Below, piece by piece: positions 11,002 through 22,056 of a stretch of 64,000 nucleotides of DNA. The first letter of the stretch is position 1. Each line of letters starts with the position of its first letter. The position numbers were made by a program, and so were the translations under genes. Under the pieces are notes generated by a model. It saw nothing but the letters and a program-made list of their open reading frames with translations. It did no database searches and had not been told where the DNA came from. Source of the DNA: Aegilops tauschii subsp. strangulata (taxonomy: Eukaryota; Streptophyta; Magnoliopsida; Poales; Poaceae); the NCBI RefSeq assembly GCF_002575655.3, contig NC_053040.3:357800267-357864266 (forward strand), in the 5' to 3' direction.

Positions 11002-11256
11002 ATGCCGTCGTATGTCCTGTACAAGGGTAAGGTTCCCGGAGTCTACGACGACTGGGAGGAGTATCGGAGACAGGTTCACCGTTTCAGCGGTAACAGTTAC
11101 AAAGGGTACACCACTAGGGCGGAGGCGGAATCTAGATACGCGCGCTATCTAGCGGGAGAGAGGAGGGAGCATTGGAGGAACCGGATGAAGACCAGTTTCA
11201 TCGCGATGATGCTCATCGTGATGACCGCAGCTCTCTTCTATGTGATGGTAGTTTAG
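11002..11256 (+). CDS. Viroplasmin/RNase H1 HBD-like small protein with C-terminal membrane tail
   Basis: An 84-residue intact ORF with a clean ATG. Residues 3-50 match the pattern of the hybrid-binding domain found at the N-terminus of RNase H1 and in caulimovirus viroplasmin: YVLYKGKVPGVYDDWEEYRRQV, then GNSYKGYTTRAEAESRYARY. The family binds RNA-DNA hybrids or double-stranded RNA. Residues about 62-84 (SFIAMMLIVMTAALFYVMVV) form one hydrophobic segment at the extreme C-terminus, as in tail-anchored proteins. No RNase H catalytic domain follows. It lies between the second gene and the terminal repeats of CACTA1 on the same strand, so it is likely an element gene. It could also be a last exon of a longer transcript. 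Function in the element is unknown. Confidence 0.7.
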   Translation: MPSYVLYKGKVPGVYDDWEEYRRQVHRFSGNSYKGYTTRAEAESRYARYLAGERREHWRNRMKTSFIAMMLIVMTAALFYVMVV

Positions 11257-11502
11257 ATGATCGATATTGACTTGTAATGTGAAGACAAACTCGCTACTCA
11301 CGGTCTCGAGACTTGTAATGTTCTATCTTTGTTCGGTCTTTTGAATTCGGAGACTAATATGATGAATTGTATTCGGAGACTAATCTTCTATTGTATTCGA
11401 TGAATCTGCTGTTGCTGCGTGGTGCTGCTTATATTCTGTTCAATAATATATTTTGTAATCTGTGCAAAAATCAGAAAAGAAAAAAAATAATCCCTAATAT
11501 AC
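11257..11502. other. AT-rich 3' flank
   Basis: No gene seen. GGAGACTAAT...GTATTC is repeated twice near 11340-11400. Confidence 0.4.
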
Positions 11503-11911
11503 ATACTAATGGCGCATCAAACCAACGTGCGCCATTAGTATGCCAAAGGATACTAATGGCGCATCACACCGCAGTGCGCCATTAGTATGCCAGAGGATAC
11601 TAATGGCGCATCACCCAGCAGTGCGCCATTAGTATGCCGAAGGATACTAATGGCGCATCACCTCGCAGTGCGCCATTAGTATGGCAAAGCACATGGGTAT
11701 ATATGGCCCCCTGGGAGGCATACTAATGGCGCACCGTGGCCTATACTAATGGCGCACTGCCTGGTGCGCCATTAGTATACCAGATACTAATGGCGCACCA
11801 GCGGTGCGCCATTAGTAAAAAATACTAGTGGCGTGGTGCTAGTGGCGCACCAGTAGTGCGCCATTAGTAGGCAAAACTGATGCGCCACTAGTAAGCCTTT
11901 TTCTAGTAGTG
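11503..11911. repeat. CACTA1 right subterminal repeats and terminal inverted repeat
   Basis: Inverted-repeat units of the form TACTAATGGCGCA...TGCGCCATTAGTA start at 11503, 11551, 11598 and 11645 (period about 47 bp). Shorter versions follow from 11720 to 11880. The terminus AGCCTTTTTCTAGTAGTG ends at 11911. This is the layout of transposase-binding ends in CACTA elements. Confidence 0.92.
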
Positions 11912-11914
11912 ATA

Positions 11915-12498
11915 TATTGGTCCCCCTTCAATCCCGTATGAATCAATTTCTATGGTAGGAAGAAGCTTCTCTCACTCTTGCCCTCCAATGCATAATCCTA
12001 TCAACATACAACTAACCCTATAGTATGATCCACATGCGCGCTCATATGACGGGCTCCAAAGGACAACAACATAACCACGAGCAAATTAAAGCAATCATAG
12101 CAATTCACATTCTACCCCAAAGGAAAACAAAAATCTACTCAAACATCACAGAATGGCAACACATCGTTAGATAATAATATGAAGCATAAAGCACCATGTT
12201 CACGTAGAGGGTACATCGGGTTGCAGGAGAGTGGACCGCTGAATATAGATGAGGGAAGGCGATGGAGGTGTTGATGAAGATGAGGGAGTTGTTGGAGTAG
12301 ATCGTCATCACAGGATGATTGCCCCGGCGGCGTTCCGGCGCCACCTGGAGAGAGGGGAGGGAGCTCCCTCCTCCTCCTCCTTCTTCTTCTTCTTCCTTAG
12401 CCCCCCCTCCTAGATGGGAGGAGGGTCTTGCCTCTGGTCCTTGGCCTCCATGGTTCCCGGAGGGCAGGAGCTCCTCCGAGATTGGATCTCTCTCTCTC
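11915..12498 (-). mobile_element. LTR fragment E (part 1), host of CACTA1 and of the triple-LTR element
   Basis: Non-coding sequence typical in composition of a Triticeae LTR read on the minus strand, including a CTCCTCC/TTCTTC tract (12368-12400). It is interrupted at 12498 by the triple-LTR element and resumes at 20647. Target site CTCTC is present at both breaks (12494-12498, 20642-20646). Family not identified. Confidence 0.5.
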
Positions 12499-13222
12499 TG
12501 TCGGAGTAATTGGACACGGGTATCCCGAAGACGGCAAGACAATATTTCAAGACATCGGGGCTAGCAAAGCCCCTCAGTCCGACTGCCCGGCCGCTCCTGC
12601 CGGCTCCCCGTCCGACTGCTCCACCCAGCCGGCTGCCCGGCCGGCTGCCAGCTGACCGACTGCGCCGACCAGCCGGCTGCCGACTGCAGCCCGACGCGAC
12701 ACCGACAAGACATCGACGAGACGGTCGTACCCGAGCACTATTCACGTGTCACCCCAGCCATCATGTATAGTGTCACTTGTCCCCTGGCACTATTCATGAA
12801 GTGACCTAGGAGACAAGTATGACACTCACCCATGCCCCCATGCCACTAGCTAGCTTACATACAAAGCTACCTCACACTATAAAAGGAGCCATCCACCCAT
12901 CCATCCAAAGACACTCACTCTCACGCACACTCACGGCCATGAGCATGACCGGCCACTAGCATGCCCTATATGCATATACCAGATCAGTTGTACTTGGCAC
13001 TGATCTCAGATACAGCTCCAAGAACAACCCTGTACCAGATATACTACAGATACACAAACATGCAGGAGTAGGGGTATTATCTCTCCGGAGAGCCCCGAAC
13101 CTGGGTAAATTAGCGCGTGCTTCTCACATACCCGCTCCCGGTCCTATCAGCAGCAATCTTACCCTCACACTAAGCCCTTGGGGCATCTGTCGCCTCACAC
13201 CCCCCGTGAGAATACCACGACA
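12499..13222 (+). repeat. LTR 1 of triple-LTR element
   Basis: 724 bp, starts TG and ends CA. A TATA box (TATAAAA, 12878-12884) lies about 340 bp before the end. Differs from LTRs 2 and 3 by about 12 extra bp in a CCGGCTGCC repeat near 12610-12650. Confidence 0.93.
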
Positions 13223-16218
13223 GTTGGCGCCCACCGTGGGTCTGTACTATGCTACCGCGCTGCTGCTGGTTTCGCAGTCCGGGCGGGACCATCTTCGCCA
13301 TCATCACCGCGGCGTCGCGCCGTCCCTCCGATAGCGGTCGAGGGCTCGATATCGACACGCCCTCAGAATGGCCGCGAGGGGCGGCGCGTCCTCGCCGTCG
13401 GGACCATCTTCGCCATCACCGCCGCGGCGTCGCGCCGTCTCTCCGGTAGCGCTCGGGGGCTCGACTTCGACGCGCCCCCAGAGCGGCCGCGCGGGACGGC
13501 GCGTCCTCGTCGTCGGCCTCGCCGCCTTCGTCATCGTCACCGTTGCAACGCCGATCGTCCGTCCGCGCACGCGCCGCGCGTGCGGTGCCTCGCTTCGATC
13601 GGCCGTATCGGTGCGCACGCCGTGCCACGGCGCCCGCGTCCGCTCCCCTCCGGGCTGCGCCTAGCTCGGGCTGGAGTGCGCGTTTGCTGCTCCATCCGTA
13701 GCCATACGCTACTCATACCATATCCCGTACACTAGCCATACATTGCCTCACTTTGCTCTAGCGGGCAGCCCCGGCCTCCTCCTACTCCGCACGAGCACCA
13801 GCGTCGGGCCACGCCCGAGCTCCTCCGCCTGCGCGTGCCCCCGTGGCCTCGACCGCCGGATGCCGCCCGGCCCATCCGCCTCCTGTCCCGCGCCCGGCTT
13901 CCGCGGCCTCCGCGCGGCCAACCCCGAGCTCGGCCCCTCTGCATCGGCCCGCACCTCCACAAACATGTGCCCCGGCCGTCGCCTGCGCCCGCCGGCTCCG
14001 GATCCCCGCCGTGTCGCCTCCGGCCGCGGCCGGGTGCCCCGCACCAACCGGCTCCGGGTCCCCGCTCCGAGTCGCCTCTGCCTGCGGCCGGGCGCCCCGC
14101 TTCGGCCGTCTCCGGGTCCCCGCCGGGTCGCCTCCTGCCCACCCTCTCGCTGGCCTCTCCACCTCCTGCGCCGGCTCCGGTGGCCGCCCCGTTCCTCAAC
14201 CCGGCCGCCGGCTCCCCAGGCCGGCCCGACCACCCGCCGGCTCTGCCTGCGCTGGCTTCTGCCGCGTCCGCACCCAGGCCGACTCCGCGCGCGCCGGCCG
14301 CCTGCCGGCTCCTGCCGCCCGGCCGACTCCACCACCTGCACTGGCCTCCAAGCCGCCCGCGCCGTCTCATCCGGGCCGTCTGCGTCCATGCGCCCTCCTC
14401 CCGAGTAGCCGCGCGGTGGGTCGCCGAGCCTCCTCTACGTCCGCGCGCGTTGGCGCCGCCCCCCGCGCTGGCTGCAACGGCGGTCCGCCCGCCGGCTCGC
14501 GGCCCGCTCCGGCTGCAACCTCGCCTCCCCCGCCGGCGCCTGCATCTCGGCCGCACCCCGTCGCCGGCCCTCCGCCTGCCGGCTCCAGCGCGCCCGGCCG
14601 CCTGCCGGCTCCCGCCACTCGGCCGGCCCTCCGCCTGCCGGCTCCAGCGCGCCCGGCCGCCTGCCGGCTCCCGCCACTCGGCCGGCCCCCCGCCTGCCGG
14701 CTCTAGCGCAACCGGCCGCCTGCCGGCTTCACGCGTCCCCGCCGGCTCCCCCACCCGACCCTGTGGTAGGCTGCCAGTGGAAAAGGGCGAGGCGTGGTCC
14801 GGTTGGAGAAAGGGAAAAGAAAGGAGTAGGGGCCGGCTGGGGAGAAAGTCAAAGGGCCGACTGCCCAAAAAAAATAAAAGAAGAGAGAGAAAAGAGAAAG
14901 AAGTCGACTGGGACAAACAGAATAAAAGAAACACCCGCCCGGATGATTCGTCCGCCTGCTTCGCCACTCGGACGGTCACTCGTGACCCGCGCTGTCGGCA
15001 GTGCCAAGCCGGCTGGTCTGCCTCCTGCTCCGACGGCACACCCAGCAGGTGCGCTGACGCGCCCCCGCGAGGAGAGAAGACAAAGTAGTCGCCGGGAGAT
15101 CCGGCCCGACTGCTCAGCAGTCGGCCCGAATCTCGGGGGCTACACCCAGCGGGTGCGCTGACGCGCCCCCGCGAGGAAAGAAGACAAAGCAGTCGCCGGG
15201 AGATCCGGCCCGACTGCTCAGCAGTCGGCCCGAATCTCGGGGGCCACACCCAGCGGGTGCGCTGACGCGCCCCTGCGAGGAAAGAAGACAAAGTAGTTGC
15301 CGGAAGATCCGGCCCGACTGCTCAGCAGTCGGCCCGAATCTCGGGGGCTACACCCAGTGGGTGCGCTGGCGCGCCCCCACAGAGACAAGAGAAGAGTTTC
15401 GTCCGGCTGCCAGCAGCCGGCAGAAGAAGAAAAAGGGCGCTGCAAGACGCCTCGCCGCCTGGCCGGTCGAGCCTGACCGGCCGGGACCTTCCTTCGAGCG
15501 ACCGGAGGCTCGAAGGCTACACCCAGCGGGTGCGCCGACTCTCTTCGGCAAACTCCGCCTCGGCTACACGAAAATTAATGTGAGCTCCTCACCCTTATAT
15601 TTTTTCACCGCGAGAGCACGGATAACCCCGAGCGATGCTCGGGGGCTATCTCCGCATTTCATTACAGTTGCATCACTGTTCGCCCCGGCGCCAGCCAGAG
15701 TTGGCCTGGGGGCTGGCCGCTTGGCCTGAGACGTTAGTTCCCGCAGACGGCTTAGTAGCGTGCGCGGTATGAAAGGCCCAGTCTTAGTCACAGACCGCAG
15801 AGCGGCTGTCCGACTGGCAAGAGTGAACGCTGGAGGCCACCCACGCGAAAAACGTCCGGGAAGAAAAACGCTTCGGGCGACCCGACCGTTTTCTTTACGA
15901 GTATCTACTCGGTTGAATTCGCTCCCAGAATCTGAGTATTGTACACTCCACTCCGCCGCCCACTCTCAGCCACAGACCGCGGAGCGGCTGTCCGGCAAGC
16001 GAGAGCACAAGCCAAAGAGCGGAGGGAGCATGAAAAAGATTGAAGGGGGCTCGGACGAAACCGAGTCGGCACCCTCCGCATAAAACTTGCAATGCTAAAA
16101 GCAAACATTTGATATATCTGCGTGGACTAACTTCGTCCTTTTTATGATCATTTCCATGAACACTCGCGAAAAAACCTCCGCCCAACTTTGCCAAGTTGCC
16201 CGGAGGCTTGGGGGCTAC
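13223..16218 (+). other. Internal region 1, non-coding, GC-rich
   Basis: Begins directly after the LTR with a primer-binding-site-like TGGCGCCCACCGTGGG (13225-13240). The first 1.8 kb is very GC-rich, with many CCGGCTCC words and an approximate 60-bp tandem (14570-14720). It then has a 104-bp tandem and ends in a purine-rich GGAGGCTTGGGGGCTA before the next LTR (a polypurine-tract position). No gag-pol. The open frames up to about 500 codons on either strand lack any recognisable domain. Confidence 0.85.
15037..15370 (+). repeat. 104-bp tandem repeat with internal palindrome (copy 1)
   Basis: CCCAGC(A/G)GGTGCGCTGAC starts at 15041, 15145 and 15249, with a diverged start at 15353, an exact 104-bp period. 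Each unit holds CCGACTGCTCAGCAGTCGG, a 19-bp perfect palindrome around one base. Confidence 0.92.
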
Positions 16219-16930
16219 TGTCGGAGTAATTGGACACGGGTATCCCGAAGACGGCAAGAAAATATTTCAAGACATCGGGGCTAGCAAAGCCCCTCAGTCC
16301 GACTGCCCGGCCGCTCCTGCCGGCTCCCCGTCCGACTGCTCCACCCGGCCGGCTGCCAGCTGACCGACTGCGCCGACCAGCCGGCTGCCGACTGGAGCCC
16401 GATGCGACACCGACAAGACATCGACGAGACGGTCGTACCCGAGCACTATTCACGTGTCACCCCAGCCATCATGTATAGTGTCACTTGTCCCCTGGCACTA
16501 TTCATGAAGTGACCTAGGAGACAAGTATGACACTCACCATGCCCCCATGCCACTTGCTAGCTTACATACAAAGCTACCTCACACTATAAAAGGAGCCATC
16601 CACTCATCCATCCAAAGACACTCACTCTCACGCACACTCACGGCCATAAGCATGACCGGCCACTAGCATGTCCTATATGCATATACCAGATCAGTTGTAC
16701 TTGGCACTGATCTCAGATACAGCTCCAAGAGCAACCCTGTACCAGATATACTACAGATACACAGACATGCAGGAGTAGGGGTATTATCTCTCCGGAGAGC
16801 CCCGAACCTGGGTAAATTAGCGCGTGCTTCTCGCATACCCGCTCCCGGTCCTATCAGCAGCAGTCTTACCCTCACACTAAGCCCTTGTGGCATCTGTCGC
16901 CTCACACCCCCCCGTGAGAATACCACGACA
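16219..16930 (+). repeat. LTR 2 (middle) of triple-LTR element
   Basis: 712 bp. TATAAAA at 16585-16591. It serves as 3' LTR for internal region 1 and 5' LTR for internal region 2, with no target duplication at its borders. Confidence 0.93.
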
Positions 16931-19928
16931 GTTGGCGCCCACCGTGGGTCGGTACTATGCTACCGCGCTGCTGCTGGTTTCGCAGTCCGGGCGGGACCAT
17001 CTTCGCCATCATCACCGCGGCGTCGCGCCGTCCCTCCGATAGCGGTCGAGGGCTCGATATCGACACGCCCTCGGAATGGCCGCGAGGGGCGGCGCGTCCT
17101 CGCCGTCGGGACCATCTTCGACATCACCGCCGCGGCGTCGCGCCGTCTCTCTGGTAGCGCTCGGGGGCTCGACTTCGACGCGCCCCCGGAGCGGCCGCGC
17201 GGGACGGCGCGTCCTCGTCGTCGGCCTCGCCGCCTTCGTCATCGTCACCGTTGCAACGCCGATCGTCCGTCCGCGCACGCGCCGCGCGTGCGGTGCCTCG
17301 CTTCGATCGGCCGTATCGGTGCGCACGCCGTGCCACGTCGCCCGCGTCCGCTCCCCTCCGGGCTGTGCCTAGCTCGGGCTGGAGTGTGCGTTTGCTAGTC
17401 CATCCGTAGCCATACGCTACTCATACCATATCCCGTACACTAGCCATACATTGCCTCGCTTTGCTCTAGCGGGCAGCCCCGGCCTCCTCCTACTCCGCAC
17501 GAGCACCAGCGTCGGGCCACGCCCGAGCTCCTCCGCCTGCGCATGCCCCCGTGCCCTTGACCGCCGGCTGCCGCCCGGCCCATCCGCCTCCAGCCCCGCG
17601 CCCGGCTTCCGCGGCCTCCGCGCGACCAACCCCGAGCTTGGCCCCTCTGCATCGGCCCGCACCTCCACAAACATGTGCCCCGGCCGTCGCCTGCGCCCGC
17701 CGGCTCCGGATCCCCGCCGGGTCGCTTCCGGCCGCGGCCGGGTGCCCCGCACCAACCGGCTTCGGGTCCCCGCTCCGAGTCGCCTCCGCCTGCGGCCGGG
17801 CGCCCCGCTTCGGCCGTCTCCGGGTCCCCGCCGGGTCGCCTCCTGCCCACCCTCACGCCGGCCTCTCCACCTCCTGCGCCGGCTCCGGTGGCCGCCCCGT
17901 TCCTCAACCCGGCCGCCGGCTCCCCAGGCCGGCCCGACCACCCGCCGGCTCTGCCTGCGCTGGCTTCTGCCGCGTCCGCACCCAGGCCGACTCCGCGCGC
18001 GCCGGCCGCCTGCCGGCTCCTGCCGCCCGGCCGACTCCACCACCTGCACTGGCCTCCAAGCCGCCCGCGCCGTCTCATCCGGGCCGTCTGCGTCCATGCG
18101 CCCTCCTCCCGAGTCGCCGCGCGGTGGGTCGCCGAGCCTCCTCTACGTCCGCGCGCGTTGGCGCCGCCCCCCGCGCCGGCTGCAACGGCGGTCCGCCCGC
18201 CTGCTCGCGGCCCGCTCCGGCTGCAACCTCGCCTCCCCCGGCCGGCGCCTGCATCTCGGCCGCACCCCGTCGCCGGCCCTCCGCTTGCCGGCTCCAGCGC
18301 GCCCGGCCGCCTGCCGGCTCCCGCCACTCGGCCGGCCCTCCGCCTGCCGGCTCCAGCGCGCCCGGCCTCCTGCCGGCTCCCGCCACTCGGCCGGCCCCCC
18401 GCCTGCCGGCTCCAGCGCAACCGGCCGCCTGCCGGCTTCACGCGTCCCCGCCGGCTCCCCCACCCGACCGCTGTGGTAGGCTGCCAGTGGAAAAGGGCGA
18501 GGCATGGTCCGGTTGGAGAAAGGGAAAAGAAAGGAGTAGGGGCCGGCTGGGGAGAAAGTCAAAGGGCCGACTGCCCAAAAAAAATAAAAGAAGAGAGAGA
18601 AAAGAGAAAGAAGTCGACTGGGACAAAGAGAATAAAAGAAACACCCGCCCGGATGATTCATCCGCCTGCTTCGCCACTCGGACGGTCACTCGTGACCCGC
18701 GCTGTCGGCAGTGCCAAGCCGGCTGGTCTGCCTCCTGCTCCGACGGCACACCCAGCGGGTGCGCTGACGCGCCCCCGCAAGGAGAGAAGACAAAGTAGTC
18801 GCCGGGAGATCCGGCCCGACTGCTCAGCAGTCGGCCCGAATCTCGGGGGCTACACCCAGCGGGTGCGCTGACGCGCCACCGCGAGGAAAGAAGACAAAGC
18901 AGTCGCCGGGAGATCCGGCCCGACTGCTCAGCAGTCGGCCCGAATCTCGGGGGCCACACCCAGCGGGTGCGCTGACGCGCCCCTGCGAGGAAAGAAGACA
19001 AAGTAGTTGCCGGAAGATCCGGCCCGACTGCTCAGCAGTCGGCTCGAATCTCGGGGGCTACACCCAGTGGGTTCGCTGGCGCGCCCCCACAGAGACAAGA
19101 GAAGAGTTTCGTCCGGCTGCCAGCAGCCGGCAGAAGAAGAAAAAGGGCGCTGCAAGACGCCTCGCCGCCTGGCCGGTCGAGCCTGACCGGCCGGGACCTT
19201 CCTTCGAGCGACCGGAGGCTCGAAGGCTACACCCAGCGGGTGCGCCGACTCTCTTCGGCAAACTCCGCCTCGGCTACACGAAAATTAATGTGAGCTCCTC
19301 ACCCGCATATTTTTTCACCACGAGAGGACGGATAACCCCGAGCGATGCTCGGGGGCTATCTCCGCATTTCATTACAGTTGCATCAGTGTTTGCCCCGGTG
19401 CCAGCCAGAGTTGGCCCGGGGGTTGGCTGCTTGGCCTGAGACGTTAGTTCCCGCAGACGGCTTAGTAGCGTGCGCGGTACGAAAGGCCCACTCTTAGTCA
19501 CAGACCGCAGAGCGGCTGTCCGACTGGCAAGAGTGAACGCTGGAGGCCACCCTCGCGAAAAACGTCCGGGAAGAAAAACGCTTCGGGCGACCCGACCGTT
19601 TTATTTACGAGTATCTACTCGGTTGAATTCGCTCCCAGAATCTGAGTATTGTACACTCCACTCCGCGGCCCACTCTCAGCCACAGACCGCGGAGCGGCTG
19701 TCCGGCAAGCGAGAGCACAAGCCAAAGAGCGGAGGGAGCATGAAAAAGATTGAAGGGGGCTCGGACGAAACCGAGTCGGCACCCTCCGCATAAAACTTGC
19801 AATGCTAAAAGCAAACATTTGATATATCTGCGTGGACTAACTTCGTCCTTTTTATGATCATTTCCATGAACACTCGCGAAAAAACCTCCGCCCAACTTTG
19901 CCAAGTTGCCCGGAGGCTTGGGGGCTAC
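16931..19928 (+). other. Internal region 2, non-coding, GC-rich
   Basis: Same order as internal region 1: PBS-like TGGCGCCCACCGTGGG at 16933-16948, GC-rich body, 104-bp tandem, purine-rich end. Scattered point differences from region 1 show the two are not an assembly duplicate. No coding domain. Confidence 0.85.
18745..19078 (+). repeat. 104-bp tandem repeat with internal palindrome (copy 2)
   Basis: Units start at 18751, 18855 and 18959, with a diverged start at 19063. Same palindrome in each, with single-base changes relative to copy 1. Confidence 0.92.
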
Positions 19929-20641
19929 TGTCGGAGTAATTGGACACGGGTATCCCGAAGACGGCAAGACAATATTTCAAGACATCGGGGCTAGCAAAGC
20001 CCCTCAGTCCGACTGCCCGGCCGCTCCTGCCGGCTCCCCGTCCGACTGCTCCACCCGGCCGGCTGCCAGCTGACCGACTGCGCCGACCAGCCGGCTGCCG
20101 ACTGCAGCCCGACGCGACACCGACAAGACACCAATGAGACGGTCGTACCCGAGCACTATTCACGTGTCACCCCAGCCATCATGTATAGTGTCACTTGTCC
20201 CCTGGCACTATTCATGAAGTGACCTAGTTGACAAGTATGACACTCACCCATGCCCCCCATGCCACTAGCTAGCTTACATACAAAGCTACCTCACACTATA
20301 AAAGGAGCCATCCATCCATCCATCCAAAGACACTCACTCTCACGCACACTCACGACCATGAGCATGACCGGCCACTAGCATGCCCTATATGCATATAGCA
20401 GATCAGTTGCACTTGGCACTGATCTCAGATACAGCTCCAAGAGCAACCCTGTACCAGATATACTACAGATACACAGACATGCAGGAGTAGGGGTATTATC
20501 TCTCCGGAGAGCCCCGAACCTGGGTAAATTAGCGCGTGCTTCTCGCATACCCGCTCCCGGTCCTATCAGCAGCAGTCTTACCCTCACACTAAGCCCTTGT
20601 GGCATCTGTCGCCTCACACCCCCCGTGAGAATACCACGACA
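19929..20641 (+). repeat. LTR 3 of triple-LTR element
   Basis: 713 bp, ends GAATACCACGACA. TATAAAA at 20297-20303. Followed by the target duplication CTCTC (20642-20646). Confidence 0.93.
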
Positions 20642-20645
20642 CTCT

Positions 20646-20682
<37 letters not shown>

Positions 20683-20900
20683 TCTATTTCGCAACCACGT
20701 TTCTGGCCGAAAACTGTTTATTATATTCTCGGAGATACGTAACTCCGATCGGGCTGAAATTTTAACATAATTGTTTTCTTGATATAAGCTTTCTTGCGGC
20801 CAAAGAAGGACCACAACCGACTTACGAGGTGCCCACAAGGCAACCCCGTGCAGCCAGGGAGGGTGATGGCGCCCTGAAGCCTTGTGAAGGCTGTGGGCCT
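20642..20900 (-). mobile_element. LTR fragment E (part 2) with TG microsatellite
   Basis: Resumes LTR E after the triple-LTR element. A (TG)n run at about 20650-20676 follows the CTCTC target site. Words such as GGAGATACGTAACTCCGATC and CTTTCTTGCGGCCAAAGAAG are LTR-like by my recollection of Triticeae LTRs. No gene. Confidence 0.5.
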
Positions 20901-21302
20901 CCGTTTGCGTTGATTCCACCTCCGGCGCTCAGCACGAACTCGACAAGCGTCCGCCATGAGAACAATGGAGCGATGGCGAAACAACCGATGGAAGAGAGGC
21001 TTCGACACACCCCTACCTGGCACGCCAAATGTCGGATTCAAGGCTCCTCAAACCTGAGAAAGGTTCGAACTCAGGGGCGTGTGCAAAGAACTCAACCTCT
21101 CTAGCCAGCCAGCTCGCTGCTCTTACGGCCTAGCTCAATGAACAAGGAAGGAAATGGACACAACAGTTTACCCGGGTTCGGGCCACCTTGCGGTGTAAAA
21201 CCCTACTCCTGCTTTGTGGTGGATTAGCCTCGCGGGGGCTGAGGATGAACCAGTACAGGGGGAAGAACAACCTCAGGAGGCTTGTTCTTGTGCTTGTGGT
21301 GG
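20901..21302. other. Unassigned repeat-derived stretch
   Basis: No coding domain. From about 21030 (TGTCGGATTCAAGGCTCC) it looks like the start of another truncated LTR, but I cannot find its end or partner. Confidence 0.35.
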
Positions 21303-21595
21303 TGATATGTCCATTTTGCATCATGCTTTTATATCAATATTTACTGCATTATGGGCTGTTATTACACATTATGTCACAATACTTATGCCTTTTCTCTCTT
21401 ATTTTACAAGGATTACATGAAGAGGGAGAATGCCGGCAGCTAGAATTCTGGACTGGAAAAGGAGCAAATATTAGAGACCTATTCTGCACAACTCCAAAAG
21501 TCGGAACCTTGGCGAAACCTTGGCGGAACCAATCTAGGGCTCCGGCGGAGCTATTCTGCTAGGGAAACAACCCTTCGGGAGGGGGAAATCGTCAC
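21303..21595 (+). mobile_element. Truncated LTR D, plus orientation
   Basis: Starts TGATATGTCCATTTTGCATC, the same LTR start as element C but in the opposite orientation. Compared with the C LTR it lacks roughly 230 bp internally, then is cut by the insertion of C at 21595/21596. The last five bases (GTCAC) would be C's target duplication; the partner copy lies outside the window or is lost. Confidence 0.7.
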
Positions 21596-22056
21596 TGATG
21601 ACCCACAAATATAGGGGATCTACCGTAGTCCTTTCGATAAGTAAGAGTGTCGAACCCAACGAGGAGCAGAAGGAAATGATAAGCGGTTTTCAGCAAGGTA
21701 TTCTCTGCAAGCACTGAAATTATCGGTAACAGATAGTTTTGTGATAAGGTAATTTGTAACGGGTAACAAGTAACAAGTGTAAATAAAGTGCAGCAAGATG
21801 GCCCAATCCTTTTTGTAGCAAAGGACAAGCCTGGACAAACTCTTATATAGAGAAAAGCGCTCCCGAGGACACATGGACATTATCGTCAAGCTAGTTTTCA
21901 TCACGTTCATATGATTCGCGTTCGGTACTTTGATAATTTGATATGTGGGTGGACCGGTGCTTGGGTGCTGTCCTTACTTGAACAAACATCCCACTTATGA
22001 TTAACTCCTATTGCAAGCATCCGCAACTACAAAAGAAGTATTAAGGTAAACCTAAC
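21596..22056 (-). repeat. 3' LTR of element C, segment 1 of 3
   Basis: In element orientation this is the end of the LTR (...GATCCCCTATATTTGTGGGTCATCA). It runs to CTAAC at 22052-22056, where element A is inserted, and continues at 46237. Confidence 0.88.

Larger units (their letters stand above)
1..11911 (+). mobile_element. CACTA (En/Spm) DNA transposon CACTA1, left end outside window
   Basis: The right end is readable: the last bases are TTTTCTAGTAGTG, whose complement starts CACTACTAGAAAA, a CACTA terminal inverted repeat. It is preceded by subterminal inverted repeats (11503-11880). Genes run left to right: TNP2-type transposase, a second accessory gene, then a small viroplasmin-like ORF. 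No left CACTA terminus occurs in the window, so the element begins upstream of base 1. The 3-bp TSD would start at 11912 (ATA) but cannot be confirmed without the left end. The transposase is broken, so the copy is non-autonomous as it stands. Identity as CACTA is firm; the claim that all of 1-11911 is one element is inference from gene order and shared repeats. Confidence 0.85.
12499..20641 (+). mobile_element. Non-coding LTR element with three LTRs and two internal regions
   Basis: Structure: LTR 12499-13222, internal 13223-16218, LTR 16219-16930, internal 16931-19928, LTR 19929-20641. All LTRs start TGTCGGAGTAATTGG and end GAATACCACGACA. The outer 5-bp duplication CTCTC is exact. The two internal regions (2996 and 2998 bp) are very similar and lack gag or pol. 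The long open frames in them on both strands come from high GC. One normal insertion followed by unequal recombination between LTRs would give this form. The element must borrow proteins from another element (a LARD-like lifestyle); that is inference. Confidence 0.93.

Noticed and set aside
11912..12498. A host gene in the gap between CACTA1 and the triple-LTR element
   Set aside because: Frames are short, and the segment is interrupted by a retroelement and continues at 20647 as LTR-like sequence.
13732..15291. Very long open frames on both strands (up to about 519 codons) in the triple-LTR internal regions
   Set aside because: They overlap on both strands, are Arg/Pro/Ala/Gly-rich, lack any domain, and follow from about 75% GC content that removes stop codons.
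20650..20676. (TG)n run as Z-DNA regulatory site
   Set aside because: Lies in a decayed LTR at an insertion border; ordinary microsatellite.
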